A DNA stretch of 64,000 bases from Bombyx mori (lineage: Eukaryota > Arthropoda > Insecta > Lepidoptera > Bombycidae): NCBI RefSeq assembly GCF_030269925.1, contig NC_085123.1, positions 1,736,001 to 1,800,000 of the forward strand, read 5' to 3'. Below, piece by piece: positions 1-11,483 of this stretch. The translations under genes were made by a program, and so were the position numbers. The notes beneath the pieces were generated by a model. The model had not been told where the DNA came from and did no database searches. It saw only the letters and a list, made by a program, of their open reading frames with translations. Position 1 is the stretch's first letter, and every line of letters starts with the position of its first letter.

Positions 1-166
1 ACGCACCTTTAATTACAAAGATAAATGTCATGTATTAAGCGAAATGTAACCAAATAACATTTCAACCCTCGAAATGACCCATCCCATCTAATACTGCCAC
101 AAAGCCGTCGATATATTGATGTGTGTGTATATATAGTGAGTGAATATGACTTTTGTGTTTGTTTAG

Positions 167-3100
167 GTGTGCGAAATGCTAAGGAACGGGGGTGCCTACG
201 TCTGGGACGATGAAATGAAAGTCCCTTACTGCGTCCACGGGGACCAGTGGGTCGGATTCGACGATGAGAAATCAATCAGGAACAAAATGAGGTTACTTAT
301 TGTATTTGTCACTTTAAGTTAGATTGATTGCTACAACAACGGAATGCATGAATTTGTTCGTGAAAGAATTAGAGGTGACCACGTAGTTATACAACAGCGT
401 GGTAATGTCATTTCAAAGTCATTTTGTTGATACTACCATCCTGTAGATATCTGCCGCGCGGTCCTGTATTCCTGTTGATAAACTGAGAGTTCCATCTTAT
501 GTCTTAAACTGAGTTACAGCATTCAGTAACCACTTATCACTAGGCAGGCCATCGGCTCTTTTAGTCATCAATGCAAAACATGACAATTCGTGAATATTGT
601 TAAGATTGGATGCCTAAATACTAAAGATGATTGGGGAGATTGCCAATTAGGATTAATTAAGGGGAGGTATTGGGGGTAGTTACTCGTGATCAAAGTCGAA
701 TACGCGTATCTTTAATGGATTTGTTTTTTTTTTATTTCTGGCTCGTGGTGGATGGACGAGCTCACTGCCCACCTGGTATTAAGTGATTACGGGAGCCCAT
801 AGACATTTACAACGTAAATGCGCCACCCACCTTGAGATATAAGTTCTAAGGTCTAAAGAGTAGTTACAACGGCTGCCCCACCCTTCAAACCGAAACGCAT
901 TACTGCTTCACGGCTGAAATAGGCAGGGTGGTGGTACCTACCCGCGCGGACTCACAAGAGATCCTGCCACCAGTAATTACGCAAATTCTAATTTTGCGGG
1001 GTTGATTTTTATTATACGATGTTATTCCTTCACCGTGGAAGTCAATCGTGAACATTTGTCAAGTACGCATTTTATTAGAGAAATTGGTACCCGCCTGCGG
1101 ATTCGAACACCGGTGCATCGCTCAACACGAATGCACCGGACGTCTTATCCGTTAGGCCACGAAGACTTCAAAGCAGTGAACAGCCCTCTGACAGCAGGGT
1201 CGACTGCTCCGAATTAATTGACATCTATGTCTCATCTTTAGGTGGATCAAAGACAATGGCTTCGGAGGAGCAATGGTGTGGACCGTTGATATGGACGACT
1301 TCTCCGGCAACGTCTGCGGCGGCGATGTAAAGTATCCATTGATCGGTGCAATGAGGTAAATATGAGACGTTGATCATTTTACTGAAGAAATTTTCAATAA
1401 AACATAACTCGAAATAAAATTTTTGTATCTTTAATGGGCAATAAAATTGACGAAAGTTATTTTCAATTGATTTCCAATCTTTTCCAAATAATAACTTTTA
1501 CTAATTATATTGGTTAAAAATATTTAACATGTAGGTGAGCTCATTGGGCTCACACCGGAAGTGATGCTAACACTAGCCCTAGCAAGAGCAGTGCTTCGTA
1601 GAATCTACCACCGGATCGGAAACGCGACCCGCTGAGAAGATCCGGCAAGAAACTCAGTGGGCTGTGTCTATGGGTTTATTCGCCTTCCCTTGCAATGAGT
1701 CTCGACGAGGACGGTAACCGTTACTTGTGGTGCCTAAAAGCACCGTTAATGGATCGGGAGGATCCGTAATGGCGTGTTTTGGGCGACGTCGACAAACCTC
1801 CTAACACGACACAAACTACAGATTAAATCACCAACATTTTAATGCTTATAAAACTATTTATATTACAGGGAAGAACTCCGAGGTATATCTCGAGGTAAAG
1901 ACGCCAAAGATGTCGACTGGGCCACGGTTGCTTCCAGCATAGTGATAGAAGAAACTGAGAAACCAGAACCGATACAGGTTCCATTGTCCGAAGTCCTCAA
2001 GCGCATCAAGAAGCCTGGTAAAAACGTCATCATAAAGACCAATGGAGCGGCACTTTCAGATAAAAACAGTAAGTCATTCTATTTACATTTAAAAAATTAA
2101 AAGGACTTGGCTCTTATTGGTAAGAAGGACCCCTTTGTCATGGCGCCGCAATTCCAAGGAGTATCCCTGCAACCTTCCAAGAGTATTGGGATACTTGGGG
2201 TCGACATTTCGAGCGATGTCCAATTTCGGAGTCATTTGGAGGGCAAAGCCAAGTTGGCGACAAAAATGTTGGGAGTCCTCGACAGAGAAGCGGTACTTCA
2301 CGCCTGAACAAAGACTATTGTTTTACAAAGCACAGGCCCGGCCTCGCGTGGAGTACTGCTCCCACCTCTGGGCTGGGGCTCCCAAATACAAGCTACTTCC
2401 ATTTGACTCCAAACAGAAAAGAGCCGTTCGGATTGTCGATAATCCCATTCTCGCGGATCGTTTGAAACCTCTGGGTCTGCGGAGGGACTTCGGTTTCCTT
2501 AGTGTTCTGTACCGTATGTTCCATGGGGAGTGCTCTGAGGAATTGTTCGAGATGATCTCGTTTTTACCATCGCACCGCCCGCCACCGGAGTAGAGTTCAT
2601 CCATACTACCTGGAGCCACTACGTTCATCCACAGTGCGTTTCCAGAGATCTTTTTTGCCATGTACCATCCGGCTATGGAATGAGCTCCCCTCCACGGTAT
2701 TTCGCGAGCGCTATGACATGTCCTTCTTCAAACGAGGTTTGTAGAAAGTATGAAACGGTAGGCAGCGTAGAGGCAAACGGTTGGCTCTGCCACTGGCATT
2801 GCTGAAGTCCATGAGCGACGGTAACCACTCACCATCAGGTGGACCGTATGCTCGTCTGCCTATACGGCAATAAAAAAAAAGTTCACTTAGGCCTAACTTA
2901 GCTGGAACTACATTTCTGCACTTAACTCCTTCAGTCTGAGAGTGTTTGACACTAAAAGCTAAATCCGTAGGGCGTGCCACAGGGGTCAATGTTAGCTAAA
3001 GTCGCTCGAAACTGTCAAAGCTCACGAAATTCCCCGCACAGCCACTGAAAGTTTGAAATATCGAGTGCTTTTATGTCTGAGAGTTCTCACACGACCAGTT

Positions 3101-6100
3101 TCGTCTGGACCGCTACGTGAGCCGTTACGCACGTAAACTTAATGGGCACAATTAAAACCAATGTTTAATGGGTGTTTGTGTATTTTAAATATTAGGCTAG
3201 TTTTAAATGAGCACTTGATCAATACTATACGAGTATATACTATACTCGTGCTATAAATCAATTGAAAAAAAATTTAACACAAATAACTACAATACATATA
3301 TCTGGTACCTAATTTATCAAATTAAATACAAATACTAATAATAGATTGAGTAAGATTGTTTTCCCTGGTCACCGTCCTCGTTGAATCCGTCGCTTGCGAC
3401 GAAGGGCTCGACGATTGAATTAACCCATAGACACAGGCCACTGAGTTTCTCGCCGGATCTTCTAAGTGGGTCGCGTTTCCGATCCGGTGGTAGATTCTGC
3501 TAAGCACTGCTCTTGTTAAAGCCCGTGTTAGCAACACTCTCGGTTTTAGCCCCGAGAGCTCACCTACACGTCAAGGAGAAGCTGAAATAGCCTCTCAATT
3601 CTATCAGCATAGGAAAGAAAAACAAAATTGTTTCCCCATAGCCCGCAATGTACAAAAAAGTTACATGACAGACGAACCTAGCGTTTTTTCGACATCGTGT
3701 ATCAATATTTTTTTATATAATTTCCGTAGCGTCGTATTGCTGTGACTAGTACCAGCATTTGACTTCGTTTACCGGTTCACTGATTATATTGTTCCATTAA
3801 ATTTAATTTAAAAAAAAAAACCTGGGAAAGTCCCGTATTTCTGTAAACAACTTCTCTATTCAATTCAAAGTAGGAATAACTATCTAGACTCGATCCATTA
3901 TTCAAATATAACGGATTACCGAAATCGAGGGAGACACAATAATACGGAGAGGCTCAACATATATTGGCGTTTGTTCTAAATGGGTTTTGTGATTTAATGC
4001 CATCAAGTTTACGACACAAGCACTCGAAAATCTTTGTAACTACGTGCTTGAACCTCCTCGGAACGGATCTGCAATAAACGATTTAAACATAAGTACACTC
4101 GTTACAATGTTCACAAGGTTTTCTTTTTCCAATTTTATTTCCGGATACATAATCATAATTAAGCTTGAATATATTTCTGTATTCATACATAAAAGCTTAG
4201 CGACTCATGTGCTATTAAATTTTTAACATCACTGCGTAAATATCATCTACAACCGTCTCCACTGGTGGTAGGACCTCTTGTGAGTCCGCGCGGGTAGGTA
4301 CCACCACCCTGCCTGTTTCTGCCGTGAAGCAGTAATGCATTTCGGTTTGAAGGGGGGACAGCTGCTGTAACTATACTTGAGACCTTAGAACTTATACCTC
4401 AAGGTGGGTGGCACATTTACGTCGTAGATGTCTATGGACTCCAGTAACCACTCAACACCTGATGGGCTGTGAGCTCGTCCACCCACCTAAGCAATAAAAA
4501 AACCTTGAGAATACGCTCAATATCTCTATGGTGTTACATAGCGGCCATAGCCCCCTTCAAATCCGAAAGGGCTTAGTGATATTTGATTTAAGCTACATAA
4601 AGCTTAATACGCGACAATTGTCTTTGTAATTAAAGGTGCGTTTTATTTGGTATTAGCAAACCAAATCCAGGTCTATTTTTTTTATTGAACTTCAATTAAA
4701 TTTCCTCCATTGAAATAGCTCAAGAAGTATTTTTTGTTATGATATTTTTTCCAAAATCTAAACTTAAAAATAGCTCTCGTGTAAAGTTGCAAAAATGTCG
4801 TCATCCCTCGATTTGATTATTACCGACTTTTCGAAAACTCTATAATTTTCGCAGTCAAGAATGACTGATTAGCACCTAATGACACCTACCTATTCGAATT
4901 AAAGCAAGCATGTCACCACCATCAGTGCTGCGTTGAAAATTATTTTCTAAAAGCCCAACTCCCAAAGTCCCTGTCTTATATTGTAATAATGTCTTCAGTC
5001 GAGAACTTTAATCTTCACGTAAACGGCAAAAGCGAAGAAGGGAGTATAATAAGATCGAACACCGATGATTGATTGCGCGTCCTATTGAATTAAGCTTAAG
5101 TTAAATTGATATGGATTAACAGATATTTGATTATGAGATCGTTCTTCAAAAATAGGTTTGACAGCATTTCGTGCATATAGCTCCTCCGCAAATTAATTCT
5201 GAAGTGTAATAATAAGGAATTAATTTTATTTATTTTATTGCTGGTGTGGATATATATATAAGTGGATACTGGAGCCCATAGACATCTACAACGTAAATGC
5301 GCCATCCACCTTGAGATATAAGTTCTAAGATCTCAAGTGTAGTTACAACGGCCGCCGCACCCTTCAAACCGAAACGCATTGCTGCTTCACGACAGAAATA
5401 CGCAGGGTGGTAGTACCTACCCGTGCGGACTCACAAGACGTCCTACCAATAAATTGGAAATATTTTAATAGATTTTTTTTTGTGTTTTCGATTCACAACC
5501 CAATACCGGCTAATAGGCATCAAAATTTGATCACCACCAAGCTTGAAGCTTAAGGTTGAAACCAGAAATAAGACATCTCTTTTCCTTAAAAACACGAGAC
5601 CTTTTGGCACACATAACCATACTGACTGACGATATATCCTATTTTAATACGTTACTAGCTTAAAAAGTTTTAAAGTTACTAGCCTTGCCCGCGACTCCAT
5701 CCACGTGGAATAGTTACTTTGGCATAACGCTAAAGTTTACCCGCAACTTCATTTACGTAGAAAGTGAAAATATCTTTGAATTATAGAATGTTAAGGAGCT
5801 ATTTACCTCTATTTCGAAACATTCTTTATTGGTGCTCCACCTGCTTTGGTCTCAGAGTGATGTTATATAGCCTATAGCCTTCCTCAATAAACGGGCTATC
5901 TAACACTGAAAGAATTTTTCAAATCGGACCAGTAGTTCCTGAGATTAGCGCGTTCAAACAAACATACTCTTCAGCTTTATAATATTAGTATAGATAAATA
6001 AATAAATGCGAACGTTTTAACTTTGTTTACAGAACGCGAGCCCCAAGTACTCTGTTATCTCACATCCTGGTCAGCCAAACGTCCAAGCGCAGGCCGCTTC

Positions 6101-9100
6101 ACACCAGAAAACGTTGACCCCAAACTCTGTACCCACATCATATACGCTTTCGCAACCCTCAAAGACCACAAGCTAGCTGAAGCTGACGACAAAGACGCTG
6201 ATATGTACGATAAAGTCGTTGCGTTGAGAGAGAAGAACCCCAATTTGAAGGTTTGTCTCAACTTCTGTTACAGTTCCGGGTAAATTTATTACAATTTAGT
6301 GTTTTTTAACCAAATATTTAAATTGGGTTATTGAATTCGAAGTGGGAAACACATTTTTAAGATAAATACTTTCTCCTTTTTTATGATTTTGATTGTACTC
6401 GTGGTAGGAAGTATATTTGTGACGTAGCCCGCTGATATTGTATACATCCATTAATTAACTTAAGCATAAATATACTAGTCTCAAAAGATAATTATTTAAT
6501 AATAGCGACCCGCCCTCGCTTCGCTTCGGAAACTGTAATTTATTATTGATTTCTCCACTATTTAATGCATGTTATTTATACATATATTATCGACGCTTGA
6601 AAGGCAAACGTGACTAAGCGACAATAATTACTTTATACATAAATGATGGCAATAACCATATTCGATGCGCAAAAAAATATATATTTCTAGGTCTGTTAAA
6701 ATCATTTCAATCCTACAGCTAGAATCGTTAAAATATAATTTTTTTCAGGTATTTCAACTTTAAATTAGTCTACTGAAAAGCTCACACATTGTCGCTTAGT
6801 CACGTTTGCCTTTCAAGCGTCGATATAAACCTTCCTCTTCACTCTGTCTATTAAAAAAAACCGCATCAAAATCCGTTGCGTAGTTTTAAAGATTTAAGCA
6901 TACATAGGGATATAGGGACAGAGAAAGCGACTTTGTTTTATACTATGTAGTGCTTTATTCGATTAATTAGTATGTTGCTTTCACTAGATATTGCTCGCCA
7001 TCGGAGGCTGGGCCTTCGGATCTACTCCGTTCAAAGAATTGACTTCGAACGTGTTCCGCATGAACCAGTTCGTGTATGAAGCCATCGAGTTCCTCCGCGA
7101 CTATCAGTTCAATGGCTTGGACGTGGATTGGGAATATCCTAGGTGGGTGCTTTATAAAGTCTCAATGGAAAGCTTTAAGCGTTTTCCGGACCGTTTGAAT
7201 ATTAATACATAAATATATTTTTTTAAGTATTTTATGCTATGCTTAAGTATCTCGTAAAGATTTAAAGCCAGTATCAAAAAAAAAAACCCGCAGAGTTATA
7301 ATTAGCGTAATTACTGGTGGTAAGACCTCTTGTGAATCCGCGCGGGTAGATACCACTACCCCGCCCAATTCTGCTGTGAAGCAGTAATGCGTTTCGGTTT
7401 GAAGGGTGGGGCAGCCGTTGTAACTATACTTGAGACCTTAGAACTTATATCTCAAGACGGGTGGCGCATTTACGTAGTAGATGTCTATGGGCTCCAGTAA
7501 CCACTTAACACCAGGTGGGCTGTGAGCTCGTCCACCCATCTTAAGCAACAACAAAAAAAATTTAAACTTTAAATTTAATTATTTTTTTAAAAACCATTAA
7601 ATTAGTTTTTAATTAATGTGCGTATGGTGTATTCCACAGAGGAGCAGATGATCGTGCAGCATTCGTATCTCTGCTCAAGGAATTGCGTCTGGCGTTCGAG
7701 GGTGAAGCCAAGACTTCAGGTCAGCCCCGGCTCCTGCTCACTGCTGCTGTACCGGCGTCGTTTGAGGCCATCGCCGCCGGATATGATGTACCGGAAATAT
7801 CGAAATATTTGGTGAGGACGAATTTTTTTTTAACTGTTATGAGAAAAACATCTTCGAGCCAATAGTTAGATATTTTTATGTATCATAGCGGCCCGCTCCG
7901 GCTCCGCTCGGGTCTTTAACAAAAAGTTCAACGATATTTGACGTTGTTTCATTTTTTAAATAAAAGAACACTTATTGCGGCATAACTATAATAATTAGAT
8001 ATAATATGCTGTCGCGACACTTTTTGTAATTAATAATGTGTTCTACAGAGTCGTAGTCAATTATGTTATTCTATCATTAATAATTTTCGCAGGGCACGCG
8101 ATGTAAAGAATATTTTAGGTAATTTTTTTACACGACGAAACAAAAATGTCATAACTGAAAAACAATTAAATGTAGGCTGCGGCAAGCAGCGGCTTGGCGG
8201 TAGGCAGCGACTTGGCTCTGTCCCTGACATTGCTGTAATCCATGGGCGACGGTAACCACTCACTATCAGATGGGCCGTAGGCTCGTCTGCCTAATAGGGC
8301 AATAAAAAAATTTAATGCCCTATCACATTTTATTTAGTTATTTTTTTAATATATTTTGTACACACCGCTGTTAGAAGAAAAGCGACAATAAGGATACAGA
8401 GTACAAGGGCACTACTTATTTCATGTTGAAATCTCTTCCAGTAGGCCCGCAGAAGGAAAGAAGAATTAGGAACACAAACCTAGTGCATACAGTAAACATT
8501 ACATATAATAATACATACACACTACAACTGCTGTTTTCAACATAACAGTATTGTATTAAACCTAAATTAATATCACTAATATGCTTATAGGACTTCATAA
8601 ACGTGATGACGTATGACTTCCACGGCCAGTGGGAGCGCCAGGTCGGCCACAACAGTCCGCTGTTCCCTCTAGAAAGCGCCACGAGCTACCAGAAGAAACT
8701 AACTGTGGTAAGTACGACAAGAACAGCTGATGTCGCTGTGTTTAAGCATTTACTTAAGACGTTTTCACTGTGATTAACCTACGTTAGGAGCTGGATAAAT
8801 CGGCTATTTGTTATAAGGCTCAAAGAGTTAAGTACGCGGCTAAATCAGGTGTATCTTGCAGTGTTAGCCACATTCTGAATATGATTCTAATGATTCTAAC
8901 TATGAATCTAATAGTTAAAAAAAAAAAGACATGCCCGCTGAGTTTCTTGCCAATTCTTCTCAGGACGGAGGCTAATTCTTGTAAATTGGCGGTAGTTCTT
9001 TTGACGTTCAACAAGTATGTACTTTCATTTATGTTGAATAAAACTTTTTTGATTTGATTTGATTTGATTCAAATATGGATGGCGTAATATCGTGGTTGCC

Positions 9101-11483
9101 GGTGTTATTGTAAAGGCAAATGTCACAACGTTTCGTCTCTCCATTATCGCGCGATGGGGATTCTAAAGTATCGATTCCACGTTGAAATGTAGCCTCGTGA
9201 GAACAGAAAGTATATACTTGTCCAAACCAGGGCTTCGAATTTTGATTTAGTATTGCTCATGGTTGGACAGGATCGTGAACACGTAAGAAATTGTATCGAT
9301 ATGATTTAAGGCTTAATAAGATCCATTTTGTTCGAAGGACTACTCCGCCCGCGAGTGGGTCCGCCAGGGCGCCCCCAAAGAGAAGCTGATGATCGGCATG
9401 CCCACGTACGGAAGGTCCTTCACGCTTATCAACGAAACACAGTACGACATCGGCGCTCCGGCTTCAGAGGGCGGTGAGCTAATTACTTCTCAAATTTGCA
9501 GAAAAGAACTTTAAAAAAATGATCAAAGAAGTAATGACAGCATTCGATATAACTATTGCTATCAAATTTTTATATTAACACCTACATTAAATAAAACTTT
9601 ATTTCCTAATCTTTTTTAATTATAATATACTGACAGAAAAGTTTAAAAGTACTAAATAAACTATATTATATTTATACCAAACTAAAAATAAGACAAGATA
9701 ATCAAAAAATCGACCCCAAATAGCTGCGCTCGCAGGGCAGGGTGCCCAAGAGGCTGGCGACATTTCCCCGTTGAATGGCCAGGCTCAACCTTTGTCCGAA
9801 ATGCGCGCCAGCCCTTGGATCCCCCGAGGCGTCGATGAGGCGTGCGGAAATGAAATATATTTGGCGCTTAATGTAAAGAAACTTCCAACTGAATATTCCA
9901 GGAGAAGCCGGACGTTTCACCAACGAAGCCGGCTTCATGTCCTACTACGAAATCTGCGAGTTCCTACGAGAGGACAACACGACGCTCGTCTGGGACAACG
10001 AGCAGATGGTGCCATTCGCTTACCGAGGCGACCAGTGGGTCGGGTTCGACGACGAGAGATCGCTTAAAACAAAAGTAAGCTGACGTCATTAGCAAGCACC
10101 ATGAGCTCCTCGCCGGATCTTCTCAGTAGGTCGCGTTTCCGATCCGGTGGTAGATTCTACCTCTAACACCTCCGATTTGAGCCCCGAGAGCTTACCTATA
10201 CGCTAGGGTTTTTTTTGCTTAGATGGGCGGACAAGCTTGCAGCCCACCTGGTGTTAAGTGGTTACTGGAGCCCATAGACATCCATAACGTAAATGCGCCA
10301 CCCACCTTGAGATATAAGTTCTAAGGTCTAAAGTTTAGTTACAATGACTGCCCCACCCTTCAAACCGAAACGCATTACTGCTTCACGGCAGAAATAGGCA
10401 GGGTGTTGGTATCCACCCGCGCGGACTAACAAGAGGTCCTACCATCAGTAATAGCTAAAATAGCCTCTCAAGGCTCTCAGCAGAGGTAGGAAAATAGGTC
10501 ATTAGCAATTAGTAAAAAGTGTGTAGAGAGATCGTGCAATAACACTTATGCGCGTTACAGATGGCCTGGCTGAAGGAAGAAGGGTTCGGCGGGATCATGG
10601 TCTGGTCTGTCGACATGGACGACTTCCGCGGCTCCTGTGGAACTGGCAAGTTCCCGCTCATCACGACCATGAAGCAGGAACTGTCCGACTACAAGGTCAA
10701 GCTGGAATACGACGGGCCCTACGAGACGGTGCTCACCAGCGGACAGTACACCACTAAGGACCGTGAGTACCCAGCGCAAACATAGCACAATAAAGTACTA
10801 TAAACCTTCATTGTCATGTGCGAAACACCGGATGGTTATTTTTAAAAGAGCATAAGCAGTAACTCACGCAGCTCATGCAAATTAGACTTTCGATTTTTCT
10901 TGTTATGCTACTCTAGTTTAGCGAAGTACCCAAGAGAGGGACGGGGACAAGATTAACACCGAATGGGAGGATGAGATAAAGCTGGTCCTAACTGTAGAAG
11001 GGTTGCTAAAGATAGACAGCAATGGAAGATTTTAGAGGAGGCTTGTGCCAATAACCACACTGAACTCAGACACACTCTGTAAAATATAATTCAGTCAGTT
11101 TAATTCAGTCAGCAGATTTTTACTAATCTGTAAGAAGAAGGTAGGTTCGCGTTTCTTTTCAGGAACCACTAGCCCATAGACAGCGCGACGGGAGTGTTCT
11201 CCCTTTGCAACTCTTGGCGACTGGACACATGAGTCTCTAGTCCTCATTTCCGTTACGTCTTCTTGCAGCCACTGAGGTGACGTGCGAGGAGGAGGACGGC
11301 CACATCTCGTACCACAAGGACCAGGCGGACTGCACCATGTACTACATGTGCGAGGGCGAGCGGAAGCACCACATGCCGTGCCCCTCCAACCTCGTGTTCA
11401 ACCCCAACGAGAACGTCTGCGATTGGCCGGAGAACGTGGAGGGATGCGCGCACCACACGCAGGCGCCGCCCGCCAGACGATAG
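167..11483 (+). CDS. Cht7: Chitinase, group III type (Cht7-like), 3' part of gene, 11 exons
   Basis: GH18 endochitinase hydrolysing beta-1,4-GlcNAc polymer in cuticle or peritrophic matrix. Exons read 167-291, 1242-1355, 1869-2068, 6033-6250, 6988-7142, 7640-7811, 8591-8707, 9338-9473, 9902-10074, 10561-10762 and 11269-11483. All have AG/GT borders, phases match at every junction, and the sum is 1827 nt (608 codons plus stop). Domain order: end of GH18 domain 1 ([14 protein letters not shown]), a charged linker, complete GH18 domain 2, then a CBM14 chitin-binding domain with six cysteines. Domain 2 has all four family motifs: K-ILLAI-GGW across an exon junction, [18 protein letters not shown] and [13 protein letters not shown]. 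Two GH18 domains followed by one terminal CBM14 is the known layout of insect group III (Cht7), which also has an N-terminal membrane anchor that would lie upstream of the window. Group II Cht10 has more domains and is the main alternative. The family is certain; the symbol is likely. Confidence 0.9.
722..1167 (-). repeat. Bm1-type SINE, near full length
   Basis: Reads antisense: T-run, then the 3' body (gagctcactgcccacctgg) through to the tRNA-derived head near 1090-1167 with an inverted B-box-like motif (attcgaacaccgg). Lies in the first chitinase intron of the window. Confidence 0.85.
1533..1805 (-). repeat. Jockey-type LINE 3' fragment
   Basis: Shares the segment ccggatcggaaacgcgaccc and gagaagatccggc with the 3' region of the full-length LINE at 39541-44729 and with fragments near 3.4, 10.1, 35.5, 46.5, 58.8 and 59.6 kb. 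Sits in the second chitinase intron. Confidence 0.6.
2105..2880 (+). pseudogene. 5'-truncated CR1-like LINE, end of reverse transcriptase ORF, frameshifted
   Basis: One frame gives [19 protein letters not shown] at about 2190-2245; another gives [20 protein letters not shown] and [13 protein letters not shown] at 2310-2450. Both belong to the C-terminal part of one LINE ORF2, so at least one frameshift lies near 2290. The remainder runs to a 3' UTR and AATAAA-type A-rich tail at 2870-2880. Conserved insect CR1/Jockey-superfamily protein; clade not proven. It lies in the large interdomain intron of the chitinase. Confidence 0.75.
3340..3605 (+). repeat. Jockey-type LINE 3' fragment
   Basis: Reverse complement of the family at 1533-1805 (ctgagtttctcgccggatct, gatccggtggtagattctgc), followed by gctgaaatagcctctcaa. 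The two copies lie in opposite orientation within 1.6 kb. Confidence 0.6.
4259..4501 (+). repeat. Bm1-type SINE, 5'-truncated
   Basis: Begins at actggtggtaggacctcttg and ends with aagcaataaaaaaa. The tRNA-derived head is absent. Confidence 0.82.
5224..5453 (-). repeat. Bm1-type SINE, diverged and partly deleted
   Basis: Body is clear from tactggagcccatagacatc to gactcacaagacgtcctacc. The tail-proximal part is disrupted by an AT stretch (tatatatataagtgga). Confidence 0.7.
5678..5994 (-). mobile_element. Non-autonomous Helitron-like element
   Basis: On the minus strand it begins TCTATACTAATATTATAAAG and ends in CTAGT (seen as actag at 5678-5682). The 5'-TC and CTRRT-3' ends without target-site duplication fit Helitrons. 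Internal text atttttcaaatcggaccagt recurs in other copies in the window. It stops about 40 bases before a chitinase exon. Confidence 0.6.
6501..6952 (-). mobile_element. Helitron-like element interrupted by a TIR element
   Basis: Minus-strand 3' end shows agcgacccgccctcgcttcg at 6503-6522; the other end reads through atagggacagagaaagcgac to tactatgtagtg. The two halves are split by the inverted-repeat element at 6590-6823. Confidence 0.55.
6590..6823. mobile_element. MITE with perfect terminal inverted repeats and TA target
   Basis: The 38-base arms at 6588-6625 and 6788-6825 are exact reverse complements (tatcgacgcttgaaaggcaa / ttgcctttcaagcgtcgata at the outer ends), flanked by TA on each side. 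The interior is about 160 bp, AT-rich and non-coding. TA flanks and long TIRs suggest a Tc1/mariner-type non-autonomous element. It lies in a chitinase intron. Confidence 0.75.
7308..7560 (+). repeat. Bm1-type SINE, 5'-truncated
   Basis: From ttactggtggtaagacctct to the A-rich tail after gtccacccatcttaagcaac. Lies about 80 bases before a chitinase exon. Confidence 0.82.
7887..8130 (-). mobile_element. Helitron-like fragment
   Basis: Starts agcggcccgctccggctccg and shares gggcacgcgatgtaaagaat with the full copies at 18437-18868 and 55284-55723, but breaks off after the poly-T stretch near 8130. Confidence 0.55.
8168..8308 (+). repeat. CR1-like LINE 3' end
   Basis: Contains ggcttggc, gggcgacggtaaccactcac, gctcgtctgcctaatagggc and ends in aataaaaaaa. 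Matches the 3' UTR of the fragment at 2105-2880. Confidence 0.65.
8920..9066 (+). repeat. LINE-type 3' end with TTTGA tandem tail
   Basis: Text cgctgagtttcttgccaatt, aattggcggtagttcttttg and ttgaataaaacttttttgat leads into about four gatttgattt-type repeats. Such tandem 3' tails are known in several lepidopteran LINEs. A diverged relative may lie at 21740-21840. Confidence 0.45.
9715..9900 (-). other. Unidentified coding-like fragment, probably a transposon ORF end
   Basis: The minus frame contains [20 protein letters not shown] and [17 protein letters not shown] in a GC-richer island inside an AT-rich chitinase intron. It looks like the C-terminus of a mobile-element protein; I cannot name the class. 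It abuts the acceptor of the exon at 9902. Confidence 0.3.
10088..10492 (+). repeat. Jockey-type LINE 3' fragment split by a SINE
   Basis: Left part 10088-10205 (ctcgccggatcttctcagta, gatccggtggtagattctac) continues at 10453-10492 (gctaaaatagcctctcaagg, agcagaggtaggaaa). The Bm1 copy at 10209-10452 interrupts it, as comparison with 3340-3605 shows. Confidence 0.6.
10209..10452 (-). repeat. Bm1-type SINE nested in a LINE fragment
   Basis: T-run then gcttagatgggcggacaagc through gaggtcctaccatcagta. The tRNA head is missing. It lies about 110 bases before a chitinase exon. Confidence 0.83.
11269..11483 (+). other. Cht7: Terminal Cht7-like exon: CBM14 chitin-binding domain and stop
   Basis: Starts after an acceptor (cttcttgcag) and completes the codon begun by the last base of the previous exon. 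Six cysteines are spaced as in peritrophin-A/CBM14 domains (TC, DC, MC, PC, VC, GC), with aromatic residues at YYMC and the DWPENVEGC ending. Twelve residues follow before TAG at 11481-11483. This domain anchors the enzyme to chitin. Confidence 0.92.

Larger units (their letters stand above)
167..2068 (+). other. Cht7: Cht7-like exons 1-3 of the window: end of GH18 domain 1 and linker
   Basis: Exon 167-291 encodes [18 protein letters not shown] onward to [15 protein letters not shown], the region just before the last GH18 motif. Exon 1242-1355 carries [13 protein letters not shown] and VDMDDFSG. Exon 1869-2068 encodes the interdomain linker ([17 protein letters not shown] to [13 protein letters not shown]), lysine- and glutamate-rich without cysteines. 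Introns are 950 and 513 bp and contain a Bm1 SINE and a LINE 3' fragment. Earlier exons lie upstream of position 1. Confidence 0.88.
6033..10762 (+). other. Cht7: Cht7-like exons encoding the complete second GH18 domain
   Basis: Seven exons (6033-6250 to 10561-10762) encode the domain from [12 protein letters not shown] to the final strand. The intron before it (2069-6032, about 4 kb) falls exactly between linker and domain. The catalytic motif is FNGLDVDWE, so the conserved first Asp of DxxDxDxE is Asn, while the proton-donor Glu is kept. The substrate-binding region [21 protein letters not shown] resembles domain 1 at [21 protein letters not shown], showing ancient internal duplication. Confidence 0.88.

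Noticed and set aside
7618..7815. Open frame starting at 7618.
   Set aside because: Wrong frame over the true chitinase exon 7640-7811, which continues [14 protein letters not shown].
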